From: Catenibacterium sp. co_0103
Lineage (GTDB): Bacteria; Bacillota_I; Bacilli_A; Erysipelotrichales; Coprobacillaceae
Reading direction: 5' to 3'
Length of the DNA stretch: 11,179 nucleotides
NCBI RefSeq assembly: GCF_004168205.1
Contig: NZ_RCYB01000065.1
Coordinates: 1 to 11,179, forward strand
Positions 1 through 5,890 of this stretch are shown one piece after another. Below the pieces are notes generated by a model. The model was not told the origin of the DNA, did no database searches, and saw only the letters and a list, made by a program, of their open reading frames with translations. Made by a program: the position numbers and the translations under genes. The first letter of the stretch is position 1. Every line of letters starts with the position of its first letter.

Positions 1-120
1 TCCTGCATGAGTTCTCCATCTGATTTCTAATCTAATTATAGTACAAATGGAAAATCCATGCATCAAGTTCAGCTTCATGAGCGCCTATTAATCGGCGTTA
101 ATAAAATTTAATTATCACTA
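1..120. other. No recognisable gene; probable flank or scrambled continuation of the IS607 remnant
   Basis: All six frames carry stops or only short open stretches. None gives a motif I recognise as the rest of an IS607 TnpA or as TnpB. It is AT-rich, non-coding sequence as far as I can see. Confidence 0.4.
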
Positions 121-348
121 ACCTGTGGTTTGTGGGTATTCAAACAATCCTTTTACATTACAAAACCATCTTAAAAATGCAACTTGATTTAGTAAATGCT
201 GATTATAAGTATAATAATGCTTATTAGTTAGGGTTCAGTTTGCCTTTAAAGTTCCTTCTCTATCTCAACGTTATAATATCTTAACAGATACGCCTAAAAG
301 TGCAGCAAAATCCTTTGGTTTATAATTTGTGATATTTAATGTGTTCAT
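121..348 (-). pseudogene. Decayed IS607-family serine transposase (TnpA) remnant
   Basis: Reading down from an ATG at 348 with a strong Shine-Dalgarno sequence (AGGGGGGAG at about 357-365) gives NYKPKDFAALLGVSVKIL, then stop, R, stop, DREGTLKAN, stop, TLTNKHYYTYNQ. This follows, residue by residue, the MerR-like helix-turn-helix of IS607-type transposases (pattern YKPKEFAxLLxVSVKTLQRWDREGxLKAYRTPTxRRYYTY, from my knowledge of the family). In-frame stops lie at 271-273, 265-267 and 235-237. The frame then jumps to LLNQVAFLRWFCNVKG (to about 145), which resembles the segment after the catalytic serine motif, so about 30 residues including YxRVS(S/T) appear deleted. Recognisable similarity stops near 145 and the frame ends with a stop at 118-120. 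IS607 elements normally carry tnpB after tnpA; that would lie beyond the left edge. It cannot make an active recombinase. Confidence 0.85.
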
Positions 349-373
349 TTTAACGCTCCCCCCTATGAGCATA

Positions 374-393
374 TTTAAACACATTCAAACACA
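374..393. repeat. 10-bp tandem direct repeat upstream of the tnpA remnant
   Basis: TTTAAACACA is followed immediately by TTCAAACACA, two 10-bp units with one mismatch. They lie about 25 bp upstream of the tnpA start codon. IS607 elements lack terminal inverted repeats, and their ends carry short repeated transposase-binding sites, so this pair may be part of the old left end. The repeat is seen directly; its role is inferred. Confidence 0.45.
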
Positions 394-472
394 ATGGTCG
401 ATATATTCAGTTACTTATAGTTCCCTCCTTTTTCTACATTATAAACAAAATAAAACATAATACAAAATTATT

Positions 473-501
473 TCTAAAGATTATTACAACTATGATATAA
501 T
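473..501 (+). promoter_or_regulatory. Extended -10 promoter for the SIS-domain gene
   Basis: TGATATAAT at 493-501 is a perfect extended -10 (TGn plus TATAAT at 496-501). The -35 region at about 473-478 (TTCTAA) is poor, as is common for extended -10 promoters. Transcription would start near 508, only about 17 nt before the preferred ATG at 525. Confidence 0.6.
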
Positions 502-524
502 ATTCCAAAAGGGGCGTGAATATA

Positions 525-1271
525 ATGGGTTTGTTACTTAGTAGAATATTGACTTATTTAAATGGTGCGATGCAGAATGATTACTATTATAAAATATGCA
601 ATTTCATTATCTTTAACTATCTAGATATATTTGAAATGTCTGAAGAAGAATTCTTAGATAAAGGTGCTTTTAGAAAAGAAGAACTTTATAGCTTCTTATT
701 ATCATTTGGTTTCTCTACTTATGAGGATTTCCGTTTTAAATTAGAAGCTGATCATCAGTTACGTTTGAATCAGATTCGTGTCAGATTATTTGGAGAAACT
801 CCTCAGAAATTCTTAGCGAAGATGGATAAGGCAATGGATGAAGAAGTACTTGCGAACACGATTACTTCTATCTGTGAACATTTCTATAAAGCAAAACGTA
901 TCATTATCTTTGGTGGTTTATATCCTTGTTCTATTGCCGTTGAGTTACAGACAGATATGATTTCTTTTGGACGTCCATTTATTCATTATCATAAGTATGA
1001 TCCTATTCAATTTAATGAAGATGATGTTGTCATCTTTGTGAGTGCTACAGGACGTAGTCTAGAAGAAATGAAGAAATATGATAATTGCAGCTTTGAAAAG
1101 GCATATTCATTACTCATCACGCAAAACCGTAAATATAAACAGTCATGTTTTAATGGAAATACAACAGTAATCTATGTACCAGGTAAGTTTGATTCGATTG
1201 ATTTTAACTATCAGATCATGTCAATCTGTGACTTAATCAGATTACGTTATTTCCAGCAATACTACCTCTAA
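525..1271 (+). CDS. RpiR/MurR-like SIS-domain regulator
   Basis: This 248-residue protein has the two-part layout of RpiR-type sugar-phosphate regulators. Residues about 1-80 are a helical, probably DNA-binding domain, and residues about 112-240 are a SIS domain. In the SIS part, AKRIIIFGG (123-131) is the first strand and loop, PCSIAVELQTDM (134-145) the following helix, and DDVVIFVSATGRS (166-178) the second strand with its sugar-phosphate-type loop. Usual family length is about 250-290 residues. The start is set at the ATG at 525: AAAGGGGCG (507-515) lies about 10 nt upstream, whereas a GTG at 516 in the same frame abuts the ribosome site. The helix-turn-helix is divergent and the first phosphate loop (GGLYPCS) departs from the usual GxGxS, so ligand and target are unknown. 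It stands alone with its own promoter and terminator; no sugar-use genes adjoin it. Confidence 0.75.
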   Translation: MGLLLSRILTYLNGAMQNDYYYKICNFIIFNYLDIFEMSEEEFLDKGAFRKEELYSFLLSFGFSTYEDFRFKLEADHQLRLNQIRVRLFGETPQKFLAKMDKAMDEEVLANTITSICEHFYKAKRIIIFGGLYPCSIAVELQTDMISFGRPFIHYHKYDPIQFNEDDVVIFVSATGRSLEEMKKYDNCSFEKAYSLLITQNRKYKQSCFNGNTTVIYVPGKFDSIDFNYQIMSICDLIRLRYFQQYYL

Positions 1272-1294
1272 GCAGACTTCAGTCTGCTTTTTTT
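1271..1294 (+). terminator. Intrinsic terminator of the SIS-domain gene
   Basis: AGCAGACT (1271-1278) and AGTCTGCT (1281-1288) are perfect inverted repeats, followed by a run of seven T (1288-1294). The hairpin starts at the last base of the stop codon. Confidence 0.9.
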
Positions 1295-1301
1295 ATGCAT
1301 T

Positions 1302-1326
1302 ATAAAAGACAAGGATGATCCTTGTC
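1302..1326 (-). terminator. Intrinsic terminator of the tryptophan ABC operon
   Basis: On the minus strand GACAAGGA and TCCTTGTC form an 8-bp stem (1308-1326) with a 3-nt loop, followed by TTTTATA. It overlaps the stop codon of the ATPase gene and faces the terminator of the convergent SIS-domain gene. Confidence 0.75.
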
Positions 1327-2108
1327 TAGTGAAGAAGAACGCGATCATTCGCTTCTCCTGTTTCAGTAAATTTTCTTACAAGTTCTTCGACAGTCATTTT
1401 CTTTTTAGTTTCTTCATCAATGTCCGCAATGATTTTTCCATCCTTCATCATTAGGATTCTATTACCATATTTAAGAGCATCTTCCATATCATGAGTAATC
1501 ATCATAGTAGTAATATGATGTTCTTGCGCAATTCTTTCAGATAATTTCATCACCTTGATAGATGTCGCAGGATCAAGTGCAGCAGTATGTTCATCTAATA
1601 AGAGTAATTGTGGTTTAACTAAAGTTGCCATTAATAGTGTGAGGGCTTGTCTTTGTCCTCCAGATAAGGTACCCACTTTAGTTGTTAAACGGTCTTCTAA
1701 ACCAATATCTAAGTCCTTTAATGCATTTACAAAGACATCATGGTGTTTATGAGTAAATGGTGTAAGTGAGAAATGTTTTCCTCTTTGATAAGCTAAAGAT
1801 AAGTTTTCTTCAATTGTCATTGAAGGAGCTGTCCCTCTTAGAGGATCCTGGAATAAGCGACCAATGGTACGGCTTCTCACATATTCTTTTTCGTTTGTGA
1901 TATCTTTATCATCTAAGACAATAGTTCCTTCTTTTGTTTCTACTGCCCCAGAAATCGCACCAAACAATGTAGACTTCCCTGCACCATTAGACCCTATAAT
2001 AGTCACAAAATCTCCTGGTTCAAGATGAAGAGATAGATGATCAATGGCTTTCTTTTCATTGACAGTCCCTTCATTAAATACAACTGTTAAATCTTTTATA
2101 TTAAGCAT
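1326..2108 (-). CDS. trpZ: ABC transporter ATPase, tryptophan-type uptake system (TrpZ-like)
   Basis: This 260-residue cytoplasmic ATPase energises the importer formed with the two genes upstream. It shows Walker A GSNGAGKST (39-47), a Q-loop RLFQDP (Gln87), signature LSGGQRQ (148-154), Walker B LLLLDEH with catalytic Glu173, and switch His206 (ITHD). Its company, a COG2984-type lipoprotein and a COG4120-type permease, identifies the COG1101-type ATPase of this three-gene system. The start at 2108 (MLNIKDL) is chosen because GAGGAGG lies 10 nt upstream. The frame stays open to 2150, but those extra residues sit within the permease gene and resemble no ABC domain. The ATG overlaps the permease stop by 8 nt (2101-2108), which suggests translational coupling. 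Tryptophan specificity rests on the Trp T-box upstream, not on the ATPase itself. Confidence 0.88.
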   Translation of the reverse strand: MLNIKDLTVVFNEGTVNEKKAIDHLSLHLEPGDFVTIIGSNGAGKSTLFGAISGAVETKEGTIVLDDKDITNEKEYVRSRTIGRLFQDPLRGTAPSMTIEENLSLAYQRGKHFSLTPFTHKHHDVFVNALKDLDIGLEDRLTTKVGTLSGGQRQALTLLMATLVKPQLLLLDEHTAALDPATSIKVMKLSERIAQEHHITTMMITHDMEDALKYGNRILMMKDGKIIADIDEETKKKMTVEELVRKFTETGEANDRVLLH

Positions 2109-2967
2109 GTTTCTTGAGCCTCCTCTTGAGTGTTGCAGAAGAAATCGCAATCACAACAATAAATGCTGATAGGATCTTTAAGTCTCCTGAAGGAAGACCT
2201 AAGTATAGGGCGATTGTTAAGGCAAAACGATAGAAGATTGCCCCTACAATCGTACCAACTAAGCATATTGCAACCTTATCACTCTTAATGAATGTCAAAC
2301 CGATAATAATAGAAGCAAGTCCGATGACCATCATACCAATACCACTAGTGATATCAGCATAGCCCTGCTGCTGTGTAAATAAAGCACCACTTAAAGCAAC
2401 TAGTCCATTAGCAAGTCCTAAACCAATAATTTTCATCTTATCTGTATCAATAGAGCTCGCACGTACCATTGCTTCATTATCACCACAGGCTCTAAGTGCA
2501 AGCCCCATCTGTGTCTTTAAGAAATAATTCAATAATACGGTAATCACAATCACAATCACACCAATAATCAATAATTTATCATAAGGTTCAAACTGAGTTG
2601 TACTGCTGAAGATTGTCTTATGATTAAATAATGAGATATTTGGTGTCTGATGCATAATACGTAGATTCACTGAGTATAAAGCAGTCTGTGTAAGGATTCC
2701 AGCTAGAATCTCATTAATATTAAGCTTAGTAATGAGTAAACCTGTCACCATCCCTGCAATCGCACCTGCTACAAATCCTAGTACCATGCCAAGTACTGGA
2801 TAACCTGCCACTGCTACCATAGCACTTACTGCACATCCTGTTGTAAAACTTCCATCCACTGTTAAGTCTGGAATATTCAAAACTTTAAAACTAATATATA
2901 AACCTAGAGATAAGACGGCAAATATGCCGCTTAACTCTAAGGCTCCAAGAATAACTGTACTATTCAT
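2101..2967 (-). CDS. trpY: ABC transporter permease, tryptophan-type uptake system (TrpY-like)
   Basis: This 288-residue membrane protein has about eight or nine hydrophobic segments spread along its length and belongs to the COG4120 permease type, related to the branched-chain amino acid (LivH-like) permeases. The early segment LNIPDLTVDGSFTTGCAV (about 31-48) and the motif MGLALRACGDNEAMVRA (around residues 153-170, the cytoplasmic loop facing the ATPase) are typical of the family. AAGGAG lies 5 nt before the ATG at 2967 and overlaps the TAA stop of the binding-protein gene, so the genes are tightly coupled. It would form the tryptophan channel with the ATPase; substrate is inferred from the leader RNA. 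I see no truncation: length and both ends look normal. Confidence 0.88.
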   Translation of the reverse strand: MNSTVILGALELSGIFAVLSLGLYISFKVLNIPDLTVDGSFTTGCAVSAMVAVAGYPVLGMVLGFVAGAIAGMVTGLLITKLNINEILAGILTQTALYSVNLRIMHQTPNISLFNHKTIFSSTTQFEPYDKLLIIGVIVIVITVLLNYFLKTQMGLALRACGDNEAMVRASSIDTDKMKIIGLGLANGLVALSGALFTQQQGYADITSGIGMMVIGLASIIIGLTFIKSDKVAICLVGTIVGAIFYRFALTIALYLGLPSGDLKILSAFIVVIAISSATLKRRLKKHA

Positions 2968-2976
2968 AAAAACTCC

Positions 2977-3948
2977 TTAGATTTCTGTATATTTACTATC
3001 GCTTGTAATGTTTTCTGGTAACTTAATACCTAATTTATCTTTTGTAGTTGTATTGACATAGATTTTTAAGTTTGTCTTAAATACTTTAACTGGGATATTT
3101 TCTACTTTATTTCCCTTTAATACTTTATCAACGATTTTAGCCGTTTCTTTACCAAGTTCTTTATAATCGATACCAACACTTAAGAAACCACCATCTTTAA
3201 CCATTGAATCAGCACCTACATATAAAGGCTTGTTTGCTTTCTTACATGCATCACTCACTACATTCATTGCACTTGCTACTGTATTATCATTTGGTGCAAA
3301 AATCGCATCACATTTACTATTTAATACATTAACAGCACTCTGAGCTTCATTGACTGATGCAATTGTTGCTTCTACTACCTTGATATTCTTCTCAGCACAA
3401 TAAGCTTTTGCCTTTTTAATATTAGTCACTGAGTTGGCTTCACCTTTATTATAAAGCATACCAATTGTTTTTGTATTTGGATTGATTTCTAATGCCTTAT
3501 CAATAATCTGATCAACCTGTACCTCATCACTTGTACCAGTAATATTCTTATCTGGTTTAGATAATGAGCTAGTCAACTGTGCCCCTACTGGATCAGTCAC
3601 TGCACTAAATACAACTGGTGTCTTAGTAGCAAGTTTAGCGACTGCCTGTGCTGCAGGAGTCGCAATTGCCATGACACAATCAAAATTCTTTCCGGCAAAA
3701 TCATTGGCGATACTTGCACAAGTATTTGTGTCGCCCTGACCATTCTTGAATGTATATTCGATATTCTTATCATCATATCCTAAAGTTTTCATTTCTTTAT
3801 CAAATGAATCCTTAATCTCATTTAATGAAGTATGATCCATGAACTGGATAATACCTACTTTCTTCTTATTACTAGTAGAAGTTCCACATCCTGCTAAAAG
3901 TGAAATTGTTAATGCTGAAGTTAATACTGTTCCTAATAATTTGTTCAT
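2977..3948 (-). CDS. trpX: Substrate-binding lipoprotein, tryptophan-type ABC uptake system (TrpX-like)
   Basis: This 323-residue extracellular binding protein of the COG2984 type has a lipoprotein signal: MNKLLGTVLTSALTISLLAG followed by Cys21 (lipobox LLAGC), so it should be tethered to the outer face of the membrane. The mature part carries family segments such as KVGIIQFMDH, QAVAKLATKTPVVFSAVTDP and APNDNTVASAMN, which make up the two-lobed periplasmic-binding fold. The start at 3948 is preferred: AGAGGA lies about 8-9 nt upstream and the result is a standard signal peptide. An ATG at 3972 would add MKTKRNRT but has no convincing ribosome site. It is the first gene of the operon, downstream of a Trp-type T-box leader and a possible leader peptide. 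Streptococcal trpXYZ operons with Trp T-boxes are the known parallel. Confidence 0.88.
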   Translation of the reverse strand: MNKLLGTVLTSALTISLLAGCGTSTSNKKKVGIIQFMDHTSLNEIKDSFDKEMKTLGYDDKNIEYTFKNGQGDTNTCASIANDFAGKNFDCVMAIATPAAQAVAKLATKTPVVFSAVTDPVGAQLTSSLSKPDKNITGTSDEVQVDQIIDKALEINPNTKTIGMLYNKGEANSVTNIKKAKAYCAEKNIKVVEATIASVNEAQSAVNVLNSKCDAIFAPNDNTVASAMNVVSDACKKANKPLYVGADSMVKDGGFLSVGIDYKELGKETAKIVDKVLKGNKVENIPVKVFKTNLKIYVNTTTKDKLGIKLPENITSDSKYTEI

Positions 3949-3991
3949 TGTTCTGTTCCTCTTCGTTTTCATAAATTTTGTTTTCTTTGAT

Positions 3992-4021
3992 TCAATTCAA
4001 ACAACGACGCCATCGCCTCAT
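3992..4021 (-). CDS. Possible Trp-codon leader peptide MRRWRRCLN
   Basis: Between the T-box terminator and trpX lies a 10-codon frame (ATG AGG CGA TGG CGT CGT TGT TTG AAT TGA). Its ribosome site, GGGAGG at 4029-4034, is 7 nt before the ATG and is stronger than that of trpX. It encodes one Trp among four Arg codons, including AGG and CGA, which are usually rare in AT-rich Firmicutes. It ends 43 nt before the trpX ATG. By analogy with rtpLP in the Bacillus subtilis rtpA leader, ribosome position on this peptide could affect trpX translation. The frame and its ribosome site are seen; the function is inference, and chance is possible for so short a frame. Confidence 0.4.
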   Translation of the reverse strand: MRRWRRCLN

Positions 4022-4052
4022 ATGAGTTCCTCCCAACTTGTTAGCAGGTAAT

Positions 4053-4083
4053 AAAAAAACACCTGTCCCAAAAGACAGATGTT
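4053..4083 (-). terminator. T-box (regulated) intrinsic terminator
   Basis: On the minus strand AACATCTGTC (4074-4083) pairs with GACAGGTGTT (4058-4067) as a 10-bp stem including one G-U pair, with a 6-nt loop, followed by seven T (4053-4059). It lies directly after the T-box element, the usual place for the regulated terminator. The loop side contains UCUUUU, complementary to AAAAGG just before UGGC, which could form an alternative antiterminator helix. Confidence 0.85.
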
Positions 4084-4278
4084 ACTCTTTAAGCCACCTT
4101 TTGATTCATAAATGCTAACACATTTTTGCATTATAACGTTTGCATCACGTCTCAGGATACTCGTTGCCTTTCCCCCTCGCCCTCACGGGTCCATTTGCCA
4201 TTGTGGTACTACCAGGTTTCCAGCATCCCCGGCTCTCTATCAGCCCTATACAAAGTTTTATCTCCCGCTCTTAGGTTT
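4053..4278 (-). ncRNA. T-box riboswitch leader, tRNA-Trp type (UGG specifier)
   Basis: The leader runs about 225 nt from the predicted start site to the terminator. Stem I: base helix GCGGG (4264-4268) with CCCGU (4185-4189). The distal part reads AGAGAGCCGGG, GAUGCUGGAAA, CCUGG, very close to the conserved AGAGAGCCGG...GGAAACCGG of known T-boxes. In the specifier loop, AGAUAAAA faces CAAAUGGA just above the base helix. That places UGG (4191-4193), the Trp codon, at the specifier position, followed by the expected purine. A helix AUAAUGC/GCAUUUAU precedes the element AAAAGGUGGC; its UGGC (4093-4096) can pair with a tRNA ending GCCA, and tRNA-Trp has discriminator G73. Two independent positions thus point to tryptophan. 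Odd point: the usual ACCGCG after UGGN is missing. Expected effect: uncharged tRNA-Trp favours antitermination and trpXYZ expression. Confidence 0.8.
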
Positions 4279-4284
4279 ATCTGA

Positions 4285-4313
4285 ATGTTACATCACAACA
4301 AATTCAATGTCAA
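4285..4313 (-). promoter_or_regulatory. Vegetative promoter of the tryptophan transport operon
   Basis: On the minus strand TTGACA (4308-4313, perfect -35) and TAACAT (4285-4290, -10, preceded by TG) are separated by exactly 17 bp. Transcription would start near 4278, about 10 nt before Stem I of the T-box. Confidence 0.85.
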
Positions 4314-4370
4314 CAGTTTTATTTATATTTTTGTATAATTTCGAATAATGCTTAATATATTTGTATATAT

Positions 4371-4402
4371 AATAAATAACCTGCTCAAATGAACAGGTTA
4401 TT
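4371..4402 (-). terminator. Probable terminator of the dehydrogenase transcript
   Basis: On the minus strand AATAACCTGTTC and GAGCAGGTTATT form a 12-bp stem around ATTT. One position is a G-U pair on this strand but a C-A mismatch on the other, so the minus-strand RNA folds better. The T-rich tail (TTATTTATTA) is weak. It lies about 50 bases past the dehydrogenase stop codon. Confidence 0.65.
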
Positions 4403-4452
4403 CATATCTCCTTTTTTATCGTATCCTTTTTACAGGATCCATTTTACTACTG

Positions 4453-5400
4453 TTAATAGCCTTTTGTTCTATTCACAAGGTTTTCTAATGGTTCCTGATT
4501 CTTTAAGTGATTGAGGTTCCTAATGACTAATTGTGTATAATAGTCCTGTACACTCTTCCAATGATACCCGCCAGAACAATGCGGTGTAATCATGACTCTA
4601 GGATTTTTCCATAATGGTGAATCAGCTGGTAATGGTTCTTCTTCAAAAACATCAAGTAATGCCCCACCAATAGACTTATTGTCTAAGGCTTCTAATAAAG
4701 CATAAGTATCAATCACACTACCTCTACCTACATTACATACAACAGCGTCTTCTTTCATTAATGAGAACTCATCATGGCTTAACATATGAAATGTTGCATT
4801 GGTTGCTGGTAAAGAAGTAATAACATAATCCATCTTTGGTAATACATCATGTAATTCTTTAGAAGTAATGATTTCATCACAATTTGGATGTTCCTTATAA
4901 GAGTTTCTTAGTCCTGTTACATTGGCACCAAGTACCTTTAATACTTTCGCAAATTCAGTACCAATATCCCCTACTCCAAGTAATAAGACATTTGAGCCAT
5001 AAATTTCTCTACCAATAAATAATGGTGTCCATCTTGCTTCTTTCTGTCGATCATAATAGAAACGTAGATTCTTATTAAAGCTTAAGATCATTCCCATCAT
5101 ATGTTCGCAGATAGCATGACCATAGCTTCCACTTGCATTTGTAAGAAGTGTTTGTCTATTTAAGATGTTTGGTAAAAGAAATTGATCATTCTCTGCACTA
5201 TTTAATAATAGTGCTTTAAGTGTAGGTCTATTCAAGTTAAATTGTCTTGGTGGATTACCTACAATGACATCTGCTTCATCAATCATTTCCTGTGTTAAAT
5301 CTTCTTTGTTTACCTTTAAAAGGTTCATATCAGAACAAGACTTTTTAATAAGTGCAATATTTGAATCATCTAAAGCTGGAATAAGTAATACCTTCAACAT
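4453..5400 (-). CDS. D-2-hydroxyacid dehydrogenase (NAD(P)-dependent)
   Basis: This 315-residue cytoplasmic enzyme should interconvert a 2-oxoacid and its D-2-hydroxyacid using NAD(H) or NADP(H). The nucleotide-binding site is LLLGVGDIG (139-147). The catalytic triad of the family is present: Arg226 in NVGRGSVID, Glu255 in DVFEEEPLP, and His274 in ITPHCSGG. Residues about 1-98 and 280-315 make the split substrate domain and about 99-279 the nucleotide domain. Length is normal. The ATG at 5400 is preceded by AGGGGGA at a 6-nt distance. It lies 11 bp after the zinc-ribbon gene, so the two are probably cotranscribed. Its substrate cannot be told from sequence: the family includes glycerate, lactate, isocaproate and phosphoglycerate enzymes, and I see no residue that decides. 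It is last in its transcript. Confidence 0.88.
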   Translation of the reverse strand: MLKVLLIPALDDSNIALIKKSCSDMNLLKVNKEDLTQEMIDEADVIVGNPPRQFNLNRPTLKALLLNSAENDQFLLPNILNRQTLLTNASGSYGHAICEHMMGMILSFNKNLRFYYDRQKEARWTPLFIGREIYGSNVLLLGVGDIGTEFAKVLKVLGANVTGLRNSYKEHPNCDEIITSKELHDVLPKMDYVITSLPATNATFHMLSHDEFSLMKEDAVVCNVGRGSVIDTYALLEALDNKSIGGALLDVFEEEPLPADSPLWKNPRVMITPHCSGGYHWKSVQDYYTQLVIRNLNHLKNQEPLENLVNRTKGY

Positions 5401-5411
5401 ATTTAGTCCCC

Positions 5412-5807
5412 CTAAGTTCTTTTGATAAACTTAGTATGACACTTTGGACAACTAATTTCAATCTTTCCGCGTCCTTTGGGTACACGGACAACTTGTTTAC
5501 ATGTAGGACACTTATAGTATTTATGTGTTTTATCTTTTCTTTTTTTCTTAAAGAAGTTTACTTTCTTAGTAATAGGTGCAATAAACTGTACATATTTCTG
5601 GTTTTCTGCATAACGTTTATAGATATTCTTAGAAAACATTCTGAAATAGATATAAAACATCAAAAATAAGCTTAAGATCATTAATGGTTTTGAACCAGTA
5701 AATAACTCTATAATAACTAAAATAAATAATAAATACATGAGATGAGTGTTGAGCTTATCTGCCCCACCATATCTTCCCTGCATGAATTGAATAAATTTTT
5801 CTTTCAT
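5412..5807 (-). CDS. Small membrane protein with C-terminal zinc ribbon
   Basis: This 131-residue protein begins MKEKFIQFMQGRYGGADKL and has two closely spaced hydrophobic segments (about residues 22-40 and 42-58), then the stretch MFSKNIYKRYAENQKY and a lysine-rich linker. It ends with a four-cysteine zinc ribbon, CPTC (about 103-106) and CPKC (about 121-124). The same order (GRYG, two helices, SxNIxKRxxEN, CPxC-VRVPxGKGKI-CPxC) is known from a conserved Firmicutes family of unknown function. The ribbon should face the cytoplasm, where it could bind metal and perhaps a protein or nucleic acid. GGAGG lies 6 nt before the ATG at 5807, so this start is preferred to an upstream in-frame GTG at 5825. 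It is 11 bp from the dehydrogenase gene. I know of no established function. Confidence 0.8.
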   Translation of the reverse strand: MKEKFIQFMQGRYGGADKLNTHLMYLLFILVIIELFTGSKPLMILSLFLMFYIYFRMFSKNIYKRYAENQKYVQFIAPITKKVNFFKKKRKDKTHKYYKCPTCKQVVRVPKGRGKIEISCPKCHTKFIKRT

Positions 5808-5859
5808 AAAATACCTCCATGACACTAATATAATTTTGTTTTATAAACTAAATATTAAC

Positions 5860-5882
5860 TAAAAAAGGACATTTCTGTCCTT
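5860..5882 (-). terminator. Intrinsic terminator after the HtrA-like gene
   Basis: On the minus strand AAGGACA (5876-5882) and TGTCCTT (5865-5871) form a 7-bp stem with a GAAA loop and a run of T after it. It falls 8 bases past the protease stop codon, separating that gene from the zinc-ribbon and dehydrogenase pair. Confidence 0.85.
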
Positions 5883-5890
5883 CTTGTCTA

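Noticed and set aside
1..120. Possible continuation of tnpA or a tnpB start in the minus frames
   Set aside because: Short open stretches show no IS607 or TnpB motif that I recognise, and all are broken by stops.
516..524. GTG start for the SIS-domain gene
   Set aside because: It lies directly against the ribosome site AAAGGGGCG; the ATG at 525 has proper spacing.
3972..4013. Alternative small frame MASLFELNQRKQNL overlapping an upstream trpX ATG at 3972
   Set aside because: Its only possible ribosome site is 3 nt from its ATG, and the 3972 start lacks one; MRRWRRCLN and the 3948 start are better supported.
4112..4348. Plus-strand open frame of 78 codons across the leader region
   Set aside because: It is antisense to the promoter and T-box RNA, has no ribosome site, and resembles no protein.
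4385..4405. Six-codon frame MNNLFI on the minus strand with AAGGAG upstream
   Set aside because: It lies inside the terminator hairpin of the dehydrogenase transcript and feeds no downstream gene.
5827..5855. Promoter for the zinc-ribbon gene (TATATT at 5827-5832)
   Set aside because: No acceptable -35 sequence at 16-18 bp; too weak to list as a feature, although the upstream terminator implies that some promoter or readthrough exists.
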